DNA of 47,446 nucleotides. Origin: CALREJ01 sp035547395. GTDB lineage: Bacteria; Patescibacteriota; Gracilibacteria; Peribacterales; Peribacteraceae. The notes below the pieces were generated by a model. The model ran no database searches, was not told the origin of the DNA, and saw nothing but the letters and a program-made list of their open reading frames with translations. Made by a program: the position numbers and the translations under genes. Positions 1-8,763 of the stretch are shown piece after piece. The stretch spans positions 1 to 47,446 of the forward strand of contig DASZVA010000001.1 of assembly GCA_035547395.1 (NCBI GenBank), written 5' to 3'. The first letter of the stretch is position 1; each line of letters opens with the position of its first letter.

Positions 1-2
1 TC

Positions 3-449
3 GGAACGGTTGCGACCAAGGAAATGGGCTATGACGACGAAGATCTGCGCGTGTTGAGCGAGGTAGGCAACTATCGCTTCGGGACCGTCAGCGATCAGCT
101 CACGAACGATAACATCCACGTGCCGGCGCATCCCGAGACGCAATTCGATGAGCAACGTTTCCTGATGCTGCTTCGCGGCTCCATCTCGCTCACGCGCGAC
201 GAAAAGTGGCGCATCGTGCAGGCGATTCCGAAGCTCAGCCAGTTTCAGGTCGACGAACTGCAGAAAATTCTGGAAGAAGAGCGCCGCAAATTCAGCGAAC
301 TCTCCCCAAAGCATCTCGCGCAGCTGATGAAGCTGGAGCAGAAGCACGCCACCGACTGGCAGGATCTGCAATCCGCGTATGTGCAGGAAGGCGCCAAGCA
401 GCAGGAACAGGCGCAGGCGGATGAGATCAGAAAGCAGCTCGGACTGTAA
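3..449 (+). CDS. C-terminal part of an unknown helical protein (5' end outside window)
   Basis: The reading frame is open from the first bases of the window, so the ATG at 24 is probably internal and the gene starts upstream. The visible 148 residues are charged and predicted helical; the last 70 are rich in Gln, Glu, Lys and Arg and look like a coiled coil, ending in DEIRKQLGL. I see no signal peptide, membrane segment or catalytic motif and do not recognise the family. The next gene is on the opposite strand, so this is the 3' end of a plus-strand unit. The reading frame is secure; the function is unknown. Confidence 0.75.
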   Translation, partial: GTVATKEMGYDDEDLRVLSEVGNYRFGTVSDQLTNDNIHVPAHPETQFDEQRFLMLLRGSISLTRDEKWRIVQAIPKLSQFQVDELQKILEEERRKFSELSPKHLAQLMKLEQKHATDWQDLQSAYVQEGAKQQEQAQADEIRKQLGL

Positions 450-450
450 C

Positions 451-528
451 AGCTGTTAGGTTTTAGGTTCTAGCTTTTAGTTTCTTTTTTACAAAATCTA
501 AAACCTGAAAGCTAACGGCTAAAACCTA
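451..528. repeat. AT-rich inverted repeat between convergent genes
   Basis: The 88-nt gap between two convergent genes holds repeats of the word TAGGTTTTAG and its complement CTAAAACCT, arranged so that the transcript can fold back. It lies directly after the stop of the plus-strand gene and contains a TTTCTTTTTT run, so it may act as a bidirectional terminator. No gene is visible here. Confidence 0.4.
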
Positions 529-537
529 CATCTATCC

Positions 538-1074
538 TCACGGAACATTCCAATGAAACAGCATGAACACGATCACGCCGATGATCGTGAGCGTGATGCC
601 TTTGCCGATGCCGCGGCCGAGCCACTGATGAACGCTGGTGAGAAGCAAAAAGAGAAACGTGCCGAACGTGAATCGCAGCACGAGCGATGACGTAAAGAGC
701 GCGTCGATGAATGGAAGTGCAAGAGGGGAATGCGGCCGCGATTGCAAATCGCCGAGCAGATAAATGAGTCCGTACCAGGCAAGCAGCCAGCCGGCGAAGA
801 GCCGCAACGTATCCACGAGCGGCATGTACGTTTTTTCCTCCGCTTTCATTTTGCGTTCGGTTTTTTTCTGTTCCTTCGCGTCGTCGATCGTCGTCCACGG
901 CATCGCCGCCGTGAACTGCACGAGCGGTTCGGGTGTCGGCATCGAAGTAATCTCCTCCACCGTCCATCCTTTCTTGCGCATCATCTCGCGCGCGTCCTCC
1001 ATGCTCGGCGCCTCGAGCGTTCCGCGATTCACCTGACCGTCCTGTGTATGGGCGATGTACGAGAAGTGGGGCAT
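538..1074 (-). CDS. Small membrane protein with GspF/PilC-like N-terminal module
   Basis: A 178-residue protein is obtained with the ATG at 1074 (MPHFSYIAHTQDG). A longer frame would add 16 residues that do not fit the domain. Residues 1-40 (FSYIAHTQDGQVNRGTLEAP, then a DAREMMRKKGWTVEEI helix) resemble the short beta-beta-alpha module at the start of type II secretion/type IV pilus F proteins (GspF/PilC). The large cytoplasmic-membrane body of that family is absent. A charged Lys/Glu stretch follows, then three or four hydrophobic helices to the C-terminus. The gene is 72 nt downstream of a lipoprotein on the same strand and may be co-transcribed. The module assignment is by eye; the role is unknown. 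Confidence 0.7.
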   Translation of the reverse strand: MPHFSYIAHTQDGQVNRGTLEAPSMEDAREMMRKKGWTVEEITSMPTPEPLVQFTAAMPWTTIDDAKEQKKTERKMKAEEKTYMPLVDTLRLFAGWLLAWYGLIYLLGDLQSRPHSPLALPFIDALFTSSLVLRFTFGTFLFLLLTSVHQWLGRGIGKGITLTIIGVIVFMLFHWNVP

Positions 1075-1146
1075 GTCGCAAGTATAGGATGAAGATGATG
1101 GTTTGAGCCAGTGCGTCCACACCAGAACAACGCACTACTTCAATCC

Positions 1147-2115
1147 TCACTGCGCTCCCGCAATCTTCAGATTCGCGATCATGAAGGTGACCGCGGTTTG
1201 CAGATTGGCCGGTGCGATGATTTCGAAGTGGCGGTTTTCCGACCAGCTGTGATATCCGATCACCTGACCGTTTTGCACCTTCACCTGTCCGTCGCTCGCG
1301 CCGACGGAATCAAGCGAGCCGGACATCAGATTCACGATCAGCGGACCGTCGCCGATATTGTTCACGTCGGTCGGGCCCACCTCGACATGCCACAGCGTCG
1401 TTGCGGTCGCGCCGAATCCGCGGTAGTACCAGTTTTTGTGAATGGGAACGCAGAAACCCGCTGTTCCGCTGCAGTATTGCTGAGTCCAGAGCGAGGCCGT
1501 CATGTTATCTTTTGCCATCACCGCCGCTTTATCCGTCAATTCGGTCGATCCCTGATAGGCGGAGGATGATGCGGCTACGGAAGAAGTTGCGGCCGACGAA
1601 GGCGTGGCGCTGCTGATTGCGGAAGACATGACCGATGACGATTGTTTGGATGACTCAACGGATGACATGGCGGATGTCGATGACGTCGACGATTCGGAAG
1701 ATTCCGACATGCTGGACTCGCTGCTGCTCGAGACGCTGCTGCTGCTCGGAGTCAGATCCGTCACCGTCTGCACGTCCATGATGATGCCGCCGGCTTCCTT
1801 CGTCGGACGCACGGCGCCGAAGACTTCGACGTTTTTGCCGTTGTACTGATCGAGATTGATCGCCGCACTCCGCAGCATGATGAATCTGCCATCGGCAAGA
1901 TTCAGCTTGTGCGTTCCTTCCATGAAGATCGTGATACCCGCAGGTTCCAACATTCCCTGATACGTTACATTTTGCGTTTCGGTGACCGGAACACTGGCAT
2001 TTGATTCCGATGCGACGGCTCCCGATCCGGTTGTGGAGGTGCCGAACGGCAGCGTGCAGGCCGAGAGGAGTGTCATAAAGGGAACTGCCAATATCAATGG
2101 AGAGATTTTCTGCAT
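1147..2115 (-). CDS. Ser-rich lipoprotein with OB-like domain
   Basis: A 322-residue predicted lipoprotein. It has a hydrophobic signal with lipobox LLSAC and the lipidated Cys at residue 20, so it should sit on the outer face of the membrane. Residues 50-120 form a beta-rich segment (QGMLEPAGITIFMEGTHKL, later VEVFGAVRPTKEAGGIIMDV) similar to small OB-fold modules. A roughly 60-residue Ser/Thr linker follows (SSSSVSSSSESS type), then a C-terminal globular domain with several Trp and two Cys. An upstream -10 (TATACT) lies about 30 nt before the start. Function unknown; Ser-linkers of this kind recur in other lipoproteins of this window. Confidence 0.8.
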   Translation of the reverse strand: MQKISPLILAVPFMTLLSACTLPFGTSTTGSGAVASESNASVPVTETQNVTYQGMLEPAGITIFMEGTHKLNLADGRFIMLRSAAINLDQYNGKNVEVFGAVRPTKEAGGIIMDVQTVTDLTPSSSSVSSSSESSMSESSESSTSSTSAMSSVESSKQSSSVMSSAISSATPSSAATSSVAASSSAYQGSTELTDKAAVMAKDNMTASLWTQQYCSGTAGFCVPIHKNWYYRGFGATATTLWHVEVGPTDVNNIGDGPLIVNLMSGSLDSVGASDGQVKVQNGQVIGYHSWSENRHFEIIAPANLQTAVTFMIANLKIAGAQ

Positions 2116-2209
2116 AAATGCGGGTTAAGGAGAGACTCCGTAGTATAGTCCTAAGCATCTTTTCAACAACATCTTCCGCAACGAAATTTTGCAGAGATTC
2201 GCACTCTCC

Positions 2210-2845
2210 TTACAATTCAGTCTCTTTTTCCGTTTCCAGGCGGACGAACTGAATGCCCTGCGAACCGAGGTAGTCCTGCAGACGTTGCGACATCATATCC
2301 GGATACTTGAGGACGCCGTCGTGTACGGGAACCGCCGTCTTCGGTTTGATCGCGAGCGCATACTCGATGGCTTCGCCGATTTTCATCCACGGACCCGCGA
2401 CGGGAAGCGCCAGAATATCGACAGGCTTTCCCGGCAGCACGAACGCATCGCCGGGGTAGAAGAACTGGTCATTGATGAAATATCCGGTATTCATGGCTGG
2501 CGGCACGCCGGGAAACATCGGTGCGTGTTCGGTGCCGAATCCCTCGATTTTCACGTTGCCGATTTCAACATTCTGGAGATGCTCCACCGGCGTGAAGGGG
2601 ATCTGCTCTTTGGCAAGCAGCAATCCCACCATCGTGTTCGTGACGATGACGGCTTCTTTGTTCTTTTCAAGGATTTTTTTGACCGATTCGATGTGGAAAT
2701 GATCGGCGTGTTCGTGCGTGATGAGAATGACCTGCACGTTCTCCGCGTCGTTTTGCTTGTCGGTAAACGAACCGGGATCGGTGATGATCCGCGTTCCGTT
2801 TTCTTCGATGAGCATGCAGCAGTGTCCGTATTTGGTGATCTTCAT
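2210..2845 (-). CDS. Metallo-beta-lactamase-fold hydrolase (UlaG-like)
   Basis: A 211-residue protein, typical for short single-domain members. The zinc motif HEHADH is at residues 44-49, preceded by the strand-turn TDPGSF seen in UlaG/YtxC-like L-ascorbate-lactonase relatives. A later GDAF and PVHDG supply the further metal ligands. No signal peptide is seen, so it should be cytoplasmic. Substrates in this family range widely, so the substrate cannot be named. It stands alone, divergent from the gene that starts at 2934. Confidence 0.85.
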   Translation of the reverse strand: MKITKYGHCCMLIEENGTRIITDPGSFTDKQNDAENVQVILITHEHADHFHIESVKKILEKNKEAVIVTNTMVGLLLAKEQIPFTPVEHLQNVEIGNVKIEGFGTEHAPMFPGVPPAMNTGYFINDQFFYPGDAFVLPGKPVDILALPVAGPWMKIGEAIEYALAIKPKTAVPVHDGVLKYPDMMSQRLQDYLGSQGIQFVRLETEKETEL

Positions 2846-2933
2846 AAGGGCTCAGTGTAGCGGAACATCAAATTTTGCAAAGAAAGTCATCATGAGAATG
2901 ACCAATCCGCCGCGACCGTTGTATACTTTCAGT

Positions 2934-3584
2934 ATGACGCTTGATTCACCGTCGTACGAACAAGATGATTCTTCCGATTCCGACGGTCGCACGGAATCCA
3001 GCCCGCGGCAAACGGCGGCGCAGGCGGTGCAAAAATTGGAAGAGGATTTTGCGCATCAGGCATACGTTTCACACGGAAACGGATTCTACGGGGTGACGAA
3101 TATCGAGTACGCGCGTTATCTGTGTGAACAGGCGGGCGATGATGAAGAATTAATGCGTCGATTGGACGCGCTTGAGCAGCCGATTGCGCGCAGCATCGCC
3201 GAACAGGCGCTGCATCATCTGCGGCTGTATGCGACCGATTTGGACGCGATGGGCGTGATGGTCGGCGGCATCCGCAATATGAACCTGGATCTGAGCGTTC
3301 CGGATGGAAGCAGGGTCGCTCCGGTCCGCGGCGATGCAAAACGGATGTTTCGCAACCTGGAAGAAGCATTTGCATACGCGGAGCGTCACCACGCGGACGT
3401 GTCGGACCTGCGCGAAGAAGCGAGGAACTATACGTTCGACGCATGGAGGCGACATGCGAAGGACGCGTTGCGGGATTTCGAGCAGGGGACCGTAAACGAT
3501 GCGGACATGCGGCGTTTTCTCGCCGAAGCCAAGGAGGAAGGCGTCAACGTGCAGGAATTGGAAAACGAGATGTGGTTTTCCTGA
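2934..3584 (+). CDS. Hypothetical acidic helical protein, probably leaderless
   Basis: A 216-residue protein with no family I recognise. The ATG at 2934 is chosen because a TATACT box at 2922-2927 ends 6 nt before it; the frame remains open upstream but the extra residues read like antisense of the neighbouring gene. The first 35 residues are acidic and Ser-rich, the remainder strongly helical (many Ala, Glu, Arg). There are no Cys clusters, membrane helices or obvious catalytic motifs. tRNA-Ser(UGA) follows 56 nt after the stop. Cytoplasmic by composition. Confidence 0.75.
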   Translation: MTLDSPSYEQDDSSDSDGRTESSPRQTAAQAVQKLEEDFAHQAYVSHGNGFYGVTNIEYARYLCEQAGDDEELMRRLDALEQPIARSIAEQALHHLRLYATDLDAMGVMVGGIRNMNLDLSVPDGSRVAPVRGDAKRMFRNLEEAFAYAERHHADVSDLREEARNYTFDAWRRHAKDALRDFEQGTVNDADMRRFLAEAKEEGVNVQELENEMWFS

Positions 3585-3640
3585 TGGCTTCGCGTCAAAT
3601 TCTCTACAAACTATCAACTACAAACGATAAACTAGCACTC

Positions 3641-3730
3641 GGTGGGATGGCTGAGTGGTCGAAAGCGCCTGACTTGAAATCAGGTGAGCCCTAACGGGCT
3701 CCGTGGGTTCGAATCCCACTCCCACCGCCA
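3641..3730 (+). tRNA. tRNA-Ser(UGA)
   Basis: The acceptor stem GGTGGGA (3641-3647) pairs with TCCCACC (3720-3726), followed by discriminator G and an encoded CCA. The anticodon loop CTTGAAA, between CTGA and TCAG, gives anticodon TGA. A long variable arm (GAGCCCTAACGGGCTC) identifies the type II serine tRNA, and the T arm GTGGG-TTCGAAT-CCCAC is intact. Unlike the other three tRNAs in this window, I see no partial second copy nearby. Confidence 0.97.
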
Positions 3731-3751
3731 TGTTGCTCGCGTGCGGCGCTT

Positions 3752-4846
3752 TTAATCGTTATTGCGCAACTTCGCGTCCCGCAGCTTGGCAATGAATATT
3801 TTCATTTCGTTCGGATCGATCTTCTTGATTTCGATCGACGGCTTTTTCATGAAAGCCTTGGTTTCGTGAATGTTTGAACTGTGTTGTTTTTTTGCGATCT
3901 CAAGAATTTTTTTGTACTGTGCTTCGTTCTTCGGCGTGATCAAGAGAGACATTTCGTCATCCTTTTCGCTGGATGTGTTTTCGATTTTAATGCCATGTTG
4001 ACCGTCCATTTTTTCAATCATTTCCTCCGCCTCCGATCGGACTACTGTCCGCAGCTCTGAATCTGATTTGAAATTCGCGCTCAGTTTTTTGTCCTGAAAG
4101 AATGCGTCACCGAGTTTGAACACCCCCATCGCTATTTTGAGCTCTTTCTCCTTTTTATTGCGGAACTGCGTGACTTCCTTCAAAAGAGCGGCATTTTTCG
4201 GGTCCTTCTTATTCAGAAAATCGCTGACACGCTGCTTCATTTTCTCATGAGCCTGTCGCAAGAGCGCCAGTGTGTCTTCGCCGATGCGCGCGCGCCAATC
4301 CGCGTACATTGCCTCCACCGTTCCTTCCAGCATTTTCGGCAGCTCACCCAAATCAATCGGCTCCAGGCTGCTTGTGATCACGTTTTCCGCAAAAAACGAC
4401 AAACTTGATTCGGAGATATCGGCGGAATCAAACGCGGTATATTTTGACATCGATTCGTCCGAGATGACGACATCTTTGTATATCGCGATTTTTTCCTGCG
4501 CCGTGAGCGTACTGACTCCTTCGTCATAGATTTCTTTTTGCCCGGGTGTTTTCAGCGTTTCTCTCGCGCCATGAATGAACGCTTCGGCTTCCCGCAATTC
4601 TTGCGTGTCGATTCCATCGAGCTGGTTTTCGATGGTTTGCAGTTCGTTCTCTTCTTTTTTCGCGTCGTCTGTTTCCTCGGCTTCTCGTTTTTCCCGTTCT
4701 TCTTTGCGCTTCTTTGGATCGAATGTCTTTGATTCCTCCGGAGCTTCCGTCGGCAGACTGCTGTCCGCCTCGACGGTGCTCGATGTTTCGGGTCCCGCAA
4801 AAAAGATCACGCGATCTTCCGCCAGAAAGTGTTTGTGTGTGTTCAT
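3752..4846 (-). CDS. Hypothetical charged protein
   Basis: A 364-residue soluble protein that I do not recognise. The N-terminus (MNTHKHFLAEDRVIFFAG) is followed by a very charged low-complexity stretch at about 40-70 with repeated Lys/Glu/Arg. The rest is helical, with hydrophobic spacing suggesting a folded body. No signal peptide or transmembrane helix is convincing. The region is richer in A+T than its neighbours. A 38-codon ORF lies just upstream on the same strand and may be co-transcribed from the promoter at 5003-5031. Confidence 0.8.
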   Translation of the reverse strand: MNTHKHFLAEDRVIFFAGPETSSTVEADSSLPTEAPEESKTFDPKKRKEEREKREAEETDDAKKEENELQTIENQLDGIDTQELREAEAFIHGARETLKTPGQKEIYDEGVSTLTAQEKIAIYKDVVISDESMSKYTAFDSADISESSLSFFAENVITSSLEPIDLGELPKMLEGTVEAMYADWRARIGEDTLALLRQAHEKMKQRVSDFLNKKDPKNAALLKEVTQFRNKKEKELKIAMGVFKLGDAFFQDKKLSANFKSDSELRTVVRSEAEEMIEKMDGQHGIKIENTSSEKDDEMSLLITPKNEAQYKKILEIAKKQHSSNIHETKAFMKKPSIEIKKIDPNEMKIFIAKLRDAKLRNND

Positions 4847-4877
4847 GTTAAAGAGAAAGAAAAATGATGATGCAGGC

Positions 4878-4994
4878 TTATTGCTTTCGCTTCATTAGCG
4901 CGAGAAGCAATTGAGCCATTTCCTTTTGTGCCTCATCGCTATTCTTCGGGTCCTTGTCCGATGATTCTTTCTTGGAATGGGATGTGTGTTTCAT
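4878..4994 (-). CDS. Small 38-residue charged protein
   Basis: An ATG at 4994 opens a 38-codon frame (MKHTSHSKKESSDKDPKNSD, then an amphipathic helix with MAQLLLALMKRK). A near-consensus promoter sits immediately upstream, with its -10 ending 8 nt before the ATG. No other gene begins here before 4846, so either this is a real small protein or it marks the 5' leader of the following gene. No family is recognised. The promoter position is the main support. Confidence 0.5.
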   Translation of the reverse strand: MKHTSHSKKESSDKDPKNSDEAQKEMAQLLLALMKRKQ

Positions 4995-5002
4995 ATATTT
5001 AT

Positions 5003-5031
5003 ATTATACAATATTTACTAAAAATTAGCAA
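5003..5031 (-). promoter_or_regulatory. Strong promoter for the 38-aa ORF and 3752-4846 gene
   Basis: On the minus strand, -35 TTGCTA (5026-5031) and -10 TATAAT (5003-5008) are separated by exactly 17 nt. Transcription should begin about 4995-4996, so the mRNA would have essentially no leader before the ATG at 4994. Confidence 0.7.
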
Positions 5032-5046
5032 ATATTGCTTCCGGTC

Positions 5047-7410
5047 TTATTCTCCAATCTCTCCGAGCATTCCGCCGAGGCTGTTTTTGCTCGCTTCGCC
5101 CAGGCGCTGACGCAGGTCGTCGTTCTTGGGGAGCTTCTCGGCGGGAACGGTCCGGGCTTTCCAGACATTGCGGAGTTCCTCGAGGTATCCTTTCTCATTG
5201 AGGAGCTTGTCGACGAAAGGCAGTGCCTGTTCCCGGAACCGGCTGAAGCCGAGGTGCTGCGTGAGCGTGTAGACGGCGCTGACGAATGCGTCCTCGCCGC
5301 CGGTGACCTCCGTATGCAATTCGTCTTCCACGGCGTTGACGATGCTTTCGGCGTCGATGCCGGCGAAAAAGAGCAAATCCTCGGCCTTGCCCGACGGGAA
5401 GTAATGATTGAGTCCGAGCCTGCGGATGGAACAGGGGAGCTGGAAGTCGGCGATGACGTCGGCCACCTGCGTTGCGATACCGCCATCGGAATTGTGATCC
5501 TCGACGACGACAAAGTGCTGCGTCTCGAAAGCGGCCTGAATGATCGCCGCGGCATCAATCGGACGAATACAGGAAATATTGAGGAGCCGGATTGATCTCT
5601 TATTCTCCTCGCGGTTTTCGAGCATATCCACCGCCTTCACCGCTTCGTGCAGCGTAAGACCGGACGCGACCACGGTGATATCGTCGATGGAATCGTTGTG
5701 ACCGCGGATCAGATCGGCTTTTCCGTCATACACATAGTCGGCGCCGTAGATCGGTTCGCCGTTGGGAGAGAGAAGCTGCGGATGATCGGATCTGGGTGAG
5801 AAGACGTACACGGACTGATGTCCCTGCGCGATGATCTCGAGCGCGCGCTCGGCCATCGCTCCAGCTTGATTGCTGTCGCCGGGCATCCAGACCTGTGTGT
5901 GATGGAAGGGAATGTTCAGGTAATTCTGTTCTTGATGCGTCTCGCCGTCTTCGCCGACGCTGAGGCCTGCGTGCGTACAGTCGTTCAAGATGGCGCAGCG
6001 CGTGTGGCCGCAGTTCACATCGATGAGTCGCGCGTTCGCGCGTGCTTCGTTCGTACCGAACGCCGCAAACGTATACGTCACGGGCAGCAGTCCCGTCTGC
6101 CGCATGCCGGCAGCCATCATGTACATGTTTGCTTCCGCGACGCCGACGTTGATGACTCTGTCAGGAAAATCCTTATGCACTTTGTCGAAGCCGCCGGATC
6201 CGGCGAGATCCGCGTGCAGCACGACGATGCGGTCGTCTGATTTCATCAGAGTTTTCAAATGCGTTGCGCCGAAATCTTTTCTGGCTGCACCTTTCTCCGT
6301 CGTGATTGCGCGCTTGTATTCCACGGGCCTTCTCCAGTTGATCTCGATATCCGTCTGCGTCACCGGTGCCGCGACATACCGGTCATGTTCTTTTGCCTGA
6401 TACATTTCATACTCTTTGATTGCATCCAAAAACGGCGGCAGCTCCGCGCGCGCTTTCTCGACTTCGTCTTTGCTGAGCGGTGATCCGTGATAGTTCTTTG
6501 TCCCGTCATTACTTCCTTGTTCCATGAACGAGATGCCGTTTCCCATCGTCGTGTAGTAGGCGATGAATATTGGACGCGGCGTGTTGCTCGCAGCTCGCAG
6601 CTCGTTGGCCTTTTCCAGCGCCGCCTTCACCTGCGCCAGATCGTTGCCGTTCTGCACTTCGATCACATGCCAGCCTTCGCTGTATGCGATCTCCGCGAAA
6701 TCCGCCGCGACCGTGCGGCTCGGCAGGTCCGAGAGTTGAATGTCGTTGAAGTCGCCGTGGACGATGAGGTTATCCAGCTGCAGATGCGACGCCAAACGGA
6801 ATGCTTCCGCGATCTGTCCTTCCTGGCTGTCGCCGTCGCCCATGAGCACGTCCACGATGCCGGCTTTCTTCTGATACTTGAGACCGAATGCCGTCCCGAC
6901 GCCATGGCTCACGCCTTTACCCAGCGGTCCCGTGCCAAACGGCATGTCGCCGATACCCGCTTCCACATGGCCAGGAAGCCCGTTCGGGATGCGGAAGTGA
7001 TCGATGATTGCCTGCGGACTTGCCAGCCGCGGATCATGATTGTCGCGTCCGAACATCCACTGCAACGCGTAACTGAGGAGCGACAGATGCCCCGCGCTGA
7101 TTCTGAGCGGCTGATCAACGTGCGGGTCGCGGATTTTGCTGAGTTGATAGGCAAACGTGAAGGCGGAGAGCGGACCGCCGGGGTGGCCCGACTGATGTTT
7201 AAACGGTGCTTCCACGCACAGATGACACATGATCGTGTGCGCGAGTTCGTACTGCTTCTTTTCATCATTGCTCAGCTTTGCTGTTTCATCCGGTCCGATC
7301 CAGTACGACTCTGCATCCGGGTTTGCTTTAAAAATGCGCTGCACGGACATCGGCACGTCGCCGACATCTTTGCCAATGAGGTATTTGCGGTCGGGTCTGG
7401 AGGAAAGCAT
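5047..7410 (-). CDS. tkt: Transketolase, long form with C-terminal extension
   Basis: A 787-residue thiamine-diphosphate enzyme moving two-carbon units between sugar phosphates in the non-oxidative pentose phosphate pathway. Visible motifs in order: KHQSGHPGGPLSA near residue 70, GHLSLLSYALQWMFGR, the ThDP/Mg site GDGDSQEGQ with a later FND, the pyrimidine domain with GVAEANMYMMAAGMRQTG, and HAGLSVGEDGETHQ. A C-terminal transketolase domain follows. The protein is over 100 residues longer than usual (about 650); the extra part after about residue 680 is helical and ends GGMLGEIGE. Phosphoketolase was considered, but the SGHPGG and VGEDG motifs fit transketolase. Transaldolase and Gnd lie 2.5 kb away. 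Confidence 0.93.
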   Translation of the reverse strand: MLSSRPDRKYLIGKDVGDVPMSVQRIFKANPDAESYWIGPDETAKLSNDEKKQYELAHTIMCHLCVEAPFKHQSGHPGGPLSAFTFAYQLSKIRDPHVDQPLRISAGHLSLLSYALQWMFGRDNHDPRLASPQAIIDHFRIPNGLPGHVEAGIGDMPFGTGPLGKGVSHGVGTAFGLKYQKKAGIVDVLMGDGDSQEGQIAEAFRLASHLQLDNLIVHGDFNDIQLSDLPSRTVAADFAEIAYSEGWHVIEVQNGNDLAQVKAALEKANELRAASNTPRPIFIAYYTTMGNGISFMEQGSNDGTKNYHGSPLSKDEVEKARAELPPFLDAIKEYEMYQAKEHDRYVAAPVTQTDIEINWRRPVEYKRAITTEKGAARKDFGATHLKTLMKSDDRIVVLHADLAGSGGFDKVHKDFPDRVINVGVAEANMYMMAAGMRQTGLLPVTYTFAAFGTNEARANARLIDVNCGHTRCAILNDCTHAGLSVGEDGETHQEQNYLNIPFHHTQVWMPGDSNQAGAMAERALEIIAQGHQSVYVFSPRSDHPQLLSPNGEPIYGADYVYDGKADLIRGHNDSIDDITVVASGLTLHEAVKAVDMLENREENKRSIRLLNISCIRPIDAAAIIQAAFETQHFVVVEDHNSDGGIATQVADVIADFQLPCSIRRLGLNHYFPSGKAEDLLFFAGIDAESIVNAVEDELHTEVTGGEDAFVSAVYTLTQHLGFSRFREQALPFVDKLLNEKGYLEELRNVWKARTVPAEKLPKNDDLRQRLGEASKNSLGGMLGEIGE

Positions 7411-7523
7411 AGGTGAGAAGCGGAGAGCGGTCAGCGATCAGCGGACAGCGTTTTATGGAATGAGAATAGCATAGCGCGTCGTTGTACATTCGTCGAAAGA
7501 TCAAAACATGCTAGAATTGAAGT

Positions 7524-7856
7524 ATGGCGACGATCGATGATTTTCAGGCACTCGATATCCGCGTCGGAAAGATTACGGCAGCTGAACCGTTTCCCGAAGC
7601 GCGCAAACCGGCATATAAACTGACGATCGATTGCGGAAAAGATATCGGCATCAAGCGCTCATCCGCACAGATCACTGTTCATTATACGATGGAAGAACTT
7701 GTCGGACGCCTCGTGCTCTGCGTCGTGAATTTTCCGCCTCGCCAGATTGGTCCATTCATCTCGGAAGTGCTCACGCTCGGTGTGCCGGATGAGAATGGTG
7801 AGGTGATTCTCATCACACCGGATGACGACGTGCCGCTGGGCGGACGACTCTTCTGA
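7524..7856 (+). CDS. csaA: CsaA-like tRNA-binding-domain protein
   Basis: A 110-residue single OB-fold protein of the EMAP-II/tRNA-binding domain family. The stretches LDIRVGKITAAEPFPEARK, PAYKLTIDCG, IKRSSAQIT and VNFPPRQIG follow the CsaA pattern closely along the whole length. Members bind tRNA-like structures and have been described as export-related chaperones; which applies here is unknown. The start is set by TAGAAT at 7512-7517, extended by TG one base upstream, which ends 6 nt before the ATG, so the message is probably leaderless. A palindromic repeat element follows directly. Confidence 0.92.
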   Translation: MATIDDFQALDIRVGKITAAEPFPEARKPAYKLTIDCGKDIGIKRSSAQITVHYTMEELVGRLVLCVVNFPPRQIGPFISEVLTLGVPDENGEVILITPDDDVPLGGRLF

Positions 7857-7877
7857 TTATTTTTTATCTGAAAAGAT

Positions 7878-7971
7878 GTGTCATGGTGAGGTGCTCGCGA
7901 AGCGAGCCACGAACCATGGCTTCAGGAAGTGTCGCACTTCGTGGCCCCTTCGGGGCACCTCAGTATGACAC
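7878..7971. repeat. Multi-armed palindromic element, copy 1
   Basis: The outer arms GTGTCATGGTGAGGTGC and GCACCTCAGTATGACAC pair over 15 of 17 positions. Inside are a hairpin CTCGC-GAA-GCGAG, then GCCACGAA pairing with TTCGTGGC, then a hairpin GCCCC-TTCG-GGGC. A second copy is at 31871-31977 with the same outer and middle arms but different, still self-complementary, hairpins. Sits between two convergent genes and may also terminate transcription. Confidence 0.85.
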
Positions 7972-7974
7972 GAT

Positions 7975-8763
7975 TTATTTTTTCAACACCAAGACATCTT
8001 TCTTCCCGCTCTGGATCGTCGCGTTGGAGCCGGTCCAGTCATGAATCGCATTCTCGATCGTGGCGAAACTGTACGCATAGTTCGCGCCTCGGCGCGTTCC
8101 CACGTCATCCGTGATGAAAGACGTGTCATTGTAACCGATGATCACAAGCATGTGATACGGGGGGCCTTGTCCAGAGAAGTAGGGATTCCCCAGCATCTGC
8201 CCGGCTGCGGGGATGATGACCGGATTGCCGCTGGCGATCTGCCGCTTGATGGAATCGACCGACGTGTCGGTAAGCACGGTTCCATGCAATCCGTATACGC
8301 CGTGCGCGATGTCTTTGAGTTGCGCCACGGTCACGTCCTGCGCGTAGCCGTGCTGCGTTTCCCAGGAGACGAGTTTTTGGATTTCATTTTCCATCTGCTG
8401 CGGCGACGTCGTCTGTCCCGTCAGATACCGCTGCACCAAAATCAGCGATGCTTCCTCGCACGCTTCCTCGTGCACGGCGTCCCAATTGGAAAGCGGCGCT
8501 TGCGACTGGAACGGCACGTCGATTTTGACGGAAGAGGGGAGTGACGAAGATGACGGTGGCGGAGAGGTTTCCGATTCGGCGGACGAATTGCCAGTTATTG
8601 GTTGCAGGTTATCGGTTGAATCCGCCGTACCGATCGATGAAGATTGCGATGACGAAGAACTGTTGGGCAGCGGGAACGTCACCTGATACGTGTCGGTCGA
8701 GCAGGCCGAGAGCAGACAAAATGACAGGCTGATGATCGCCGATGTTCCAGAGAGAATGCGCAT
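7975..8763 (-). CDS. Lipoprotein with C39-like cysteine peptidase domain
   Basis: A 262-residue protein from the ATG at 8763. This start is preferred to a longer frame because it gives a clean signal with lipobox LLSAC (Cys 21) and has a TATACT 7 nt before it. Residues 33-78 are a Ser-rich linker. The domain begins at IDVPFQSQAPLSNW and carries the catalytic Cys in HEEACEEAS (Cys 102) and the His in PPYHMLVIIGY (His 204), as in the Peptidase_C39_2 family. The domain would act outside the membrane; its substrate is unknown. It ends immediately next to a palindromic element. Confidence 0.85.
   Translation of the reverse strand: MRILSGTSAIISLSFCLLSACSTDTYQVTFPLPNSSSSSQSSSIGTADSTDNLQPITGNSSAESETSPPPSSSSLPSSVKIDVPFQSQAPLSNWDAVHEEACEEASLILVQRYLTGQTTSPQQMENEIQKLVSWETQHGYAQDVTVAQLKDIAHGVYGLHGTVLTDTSVDSIKRQIASGNPVIIPAAGQMLGNPYFSGQGPPYHMLVIIGYNDTSFITDDVGTRRGANYAYSFATIENAIHDWTGSNATIQSGKKDVLVLKK

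Noticed and set aside
5047..7410. Phosphoketolase as identity of the 787-residue ThDP enzyme
   Set aside because: The length fits phosphoketolase, but the motifs SGHPGG, GDGDSQEGQ and HAGLSVGEDGETHQ are those of transketolase.
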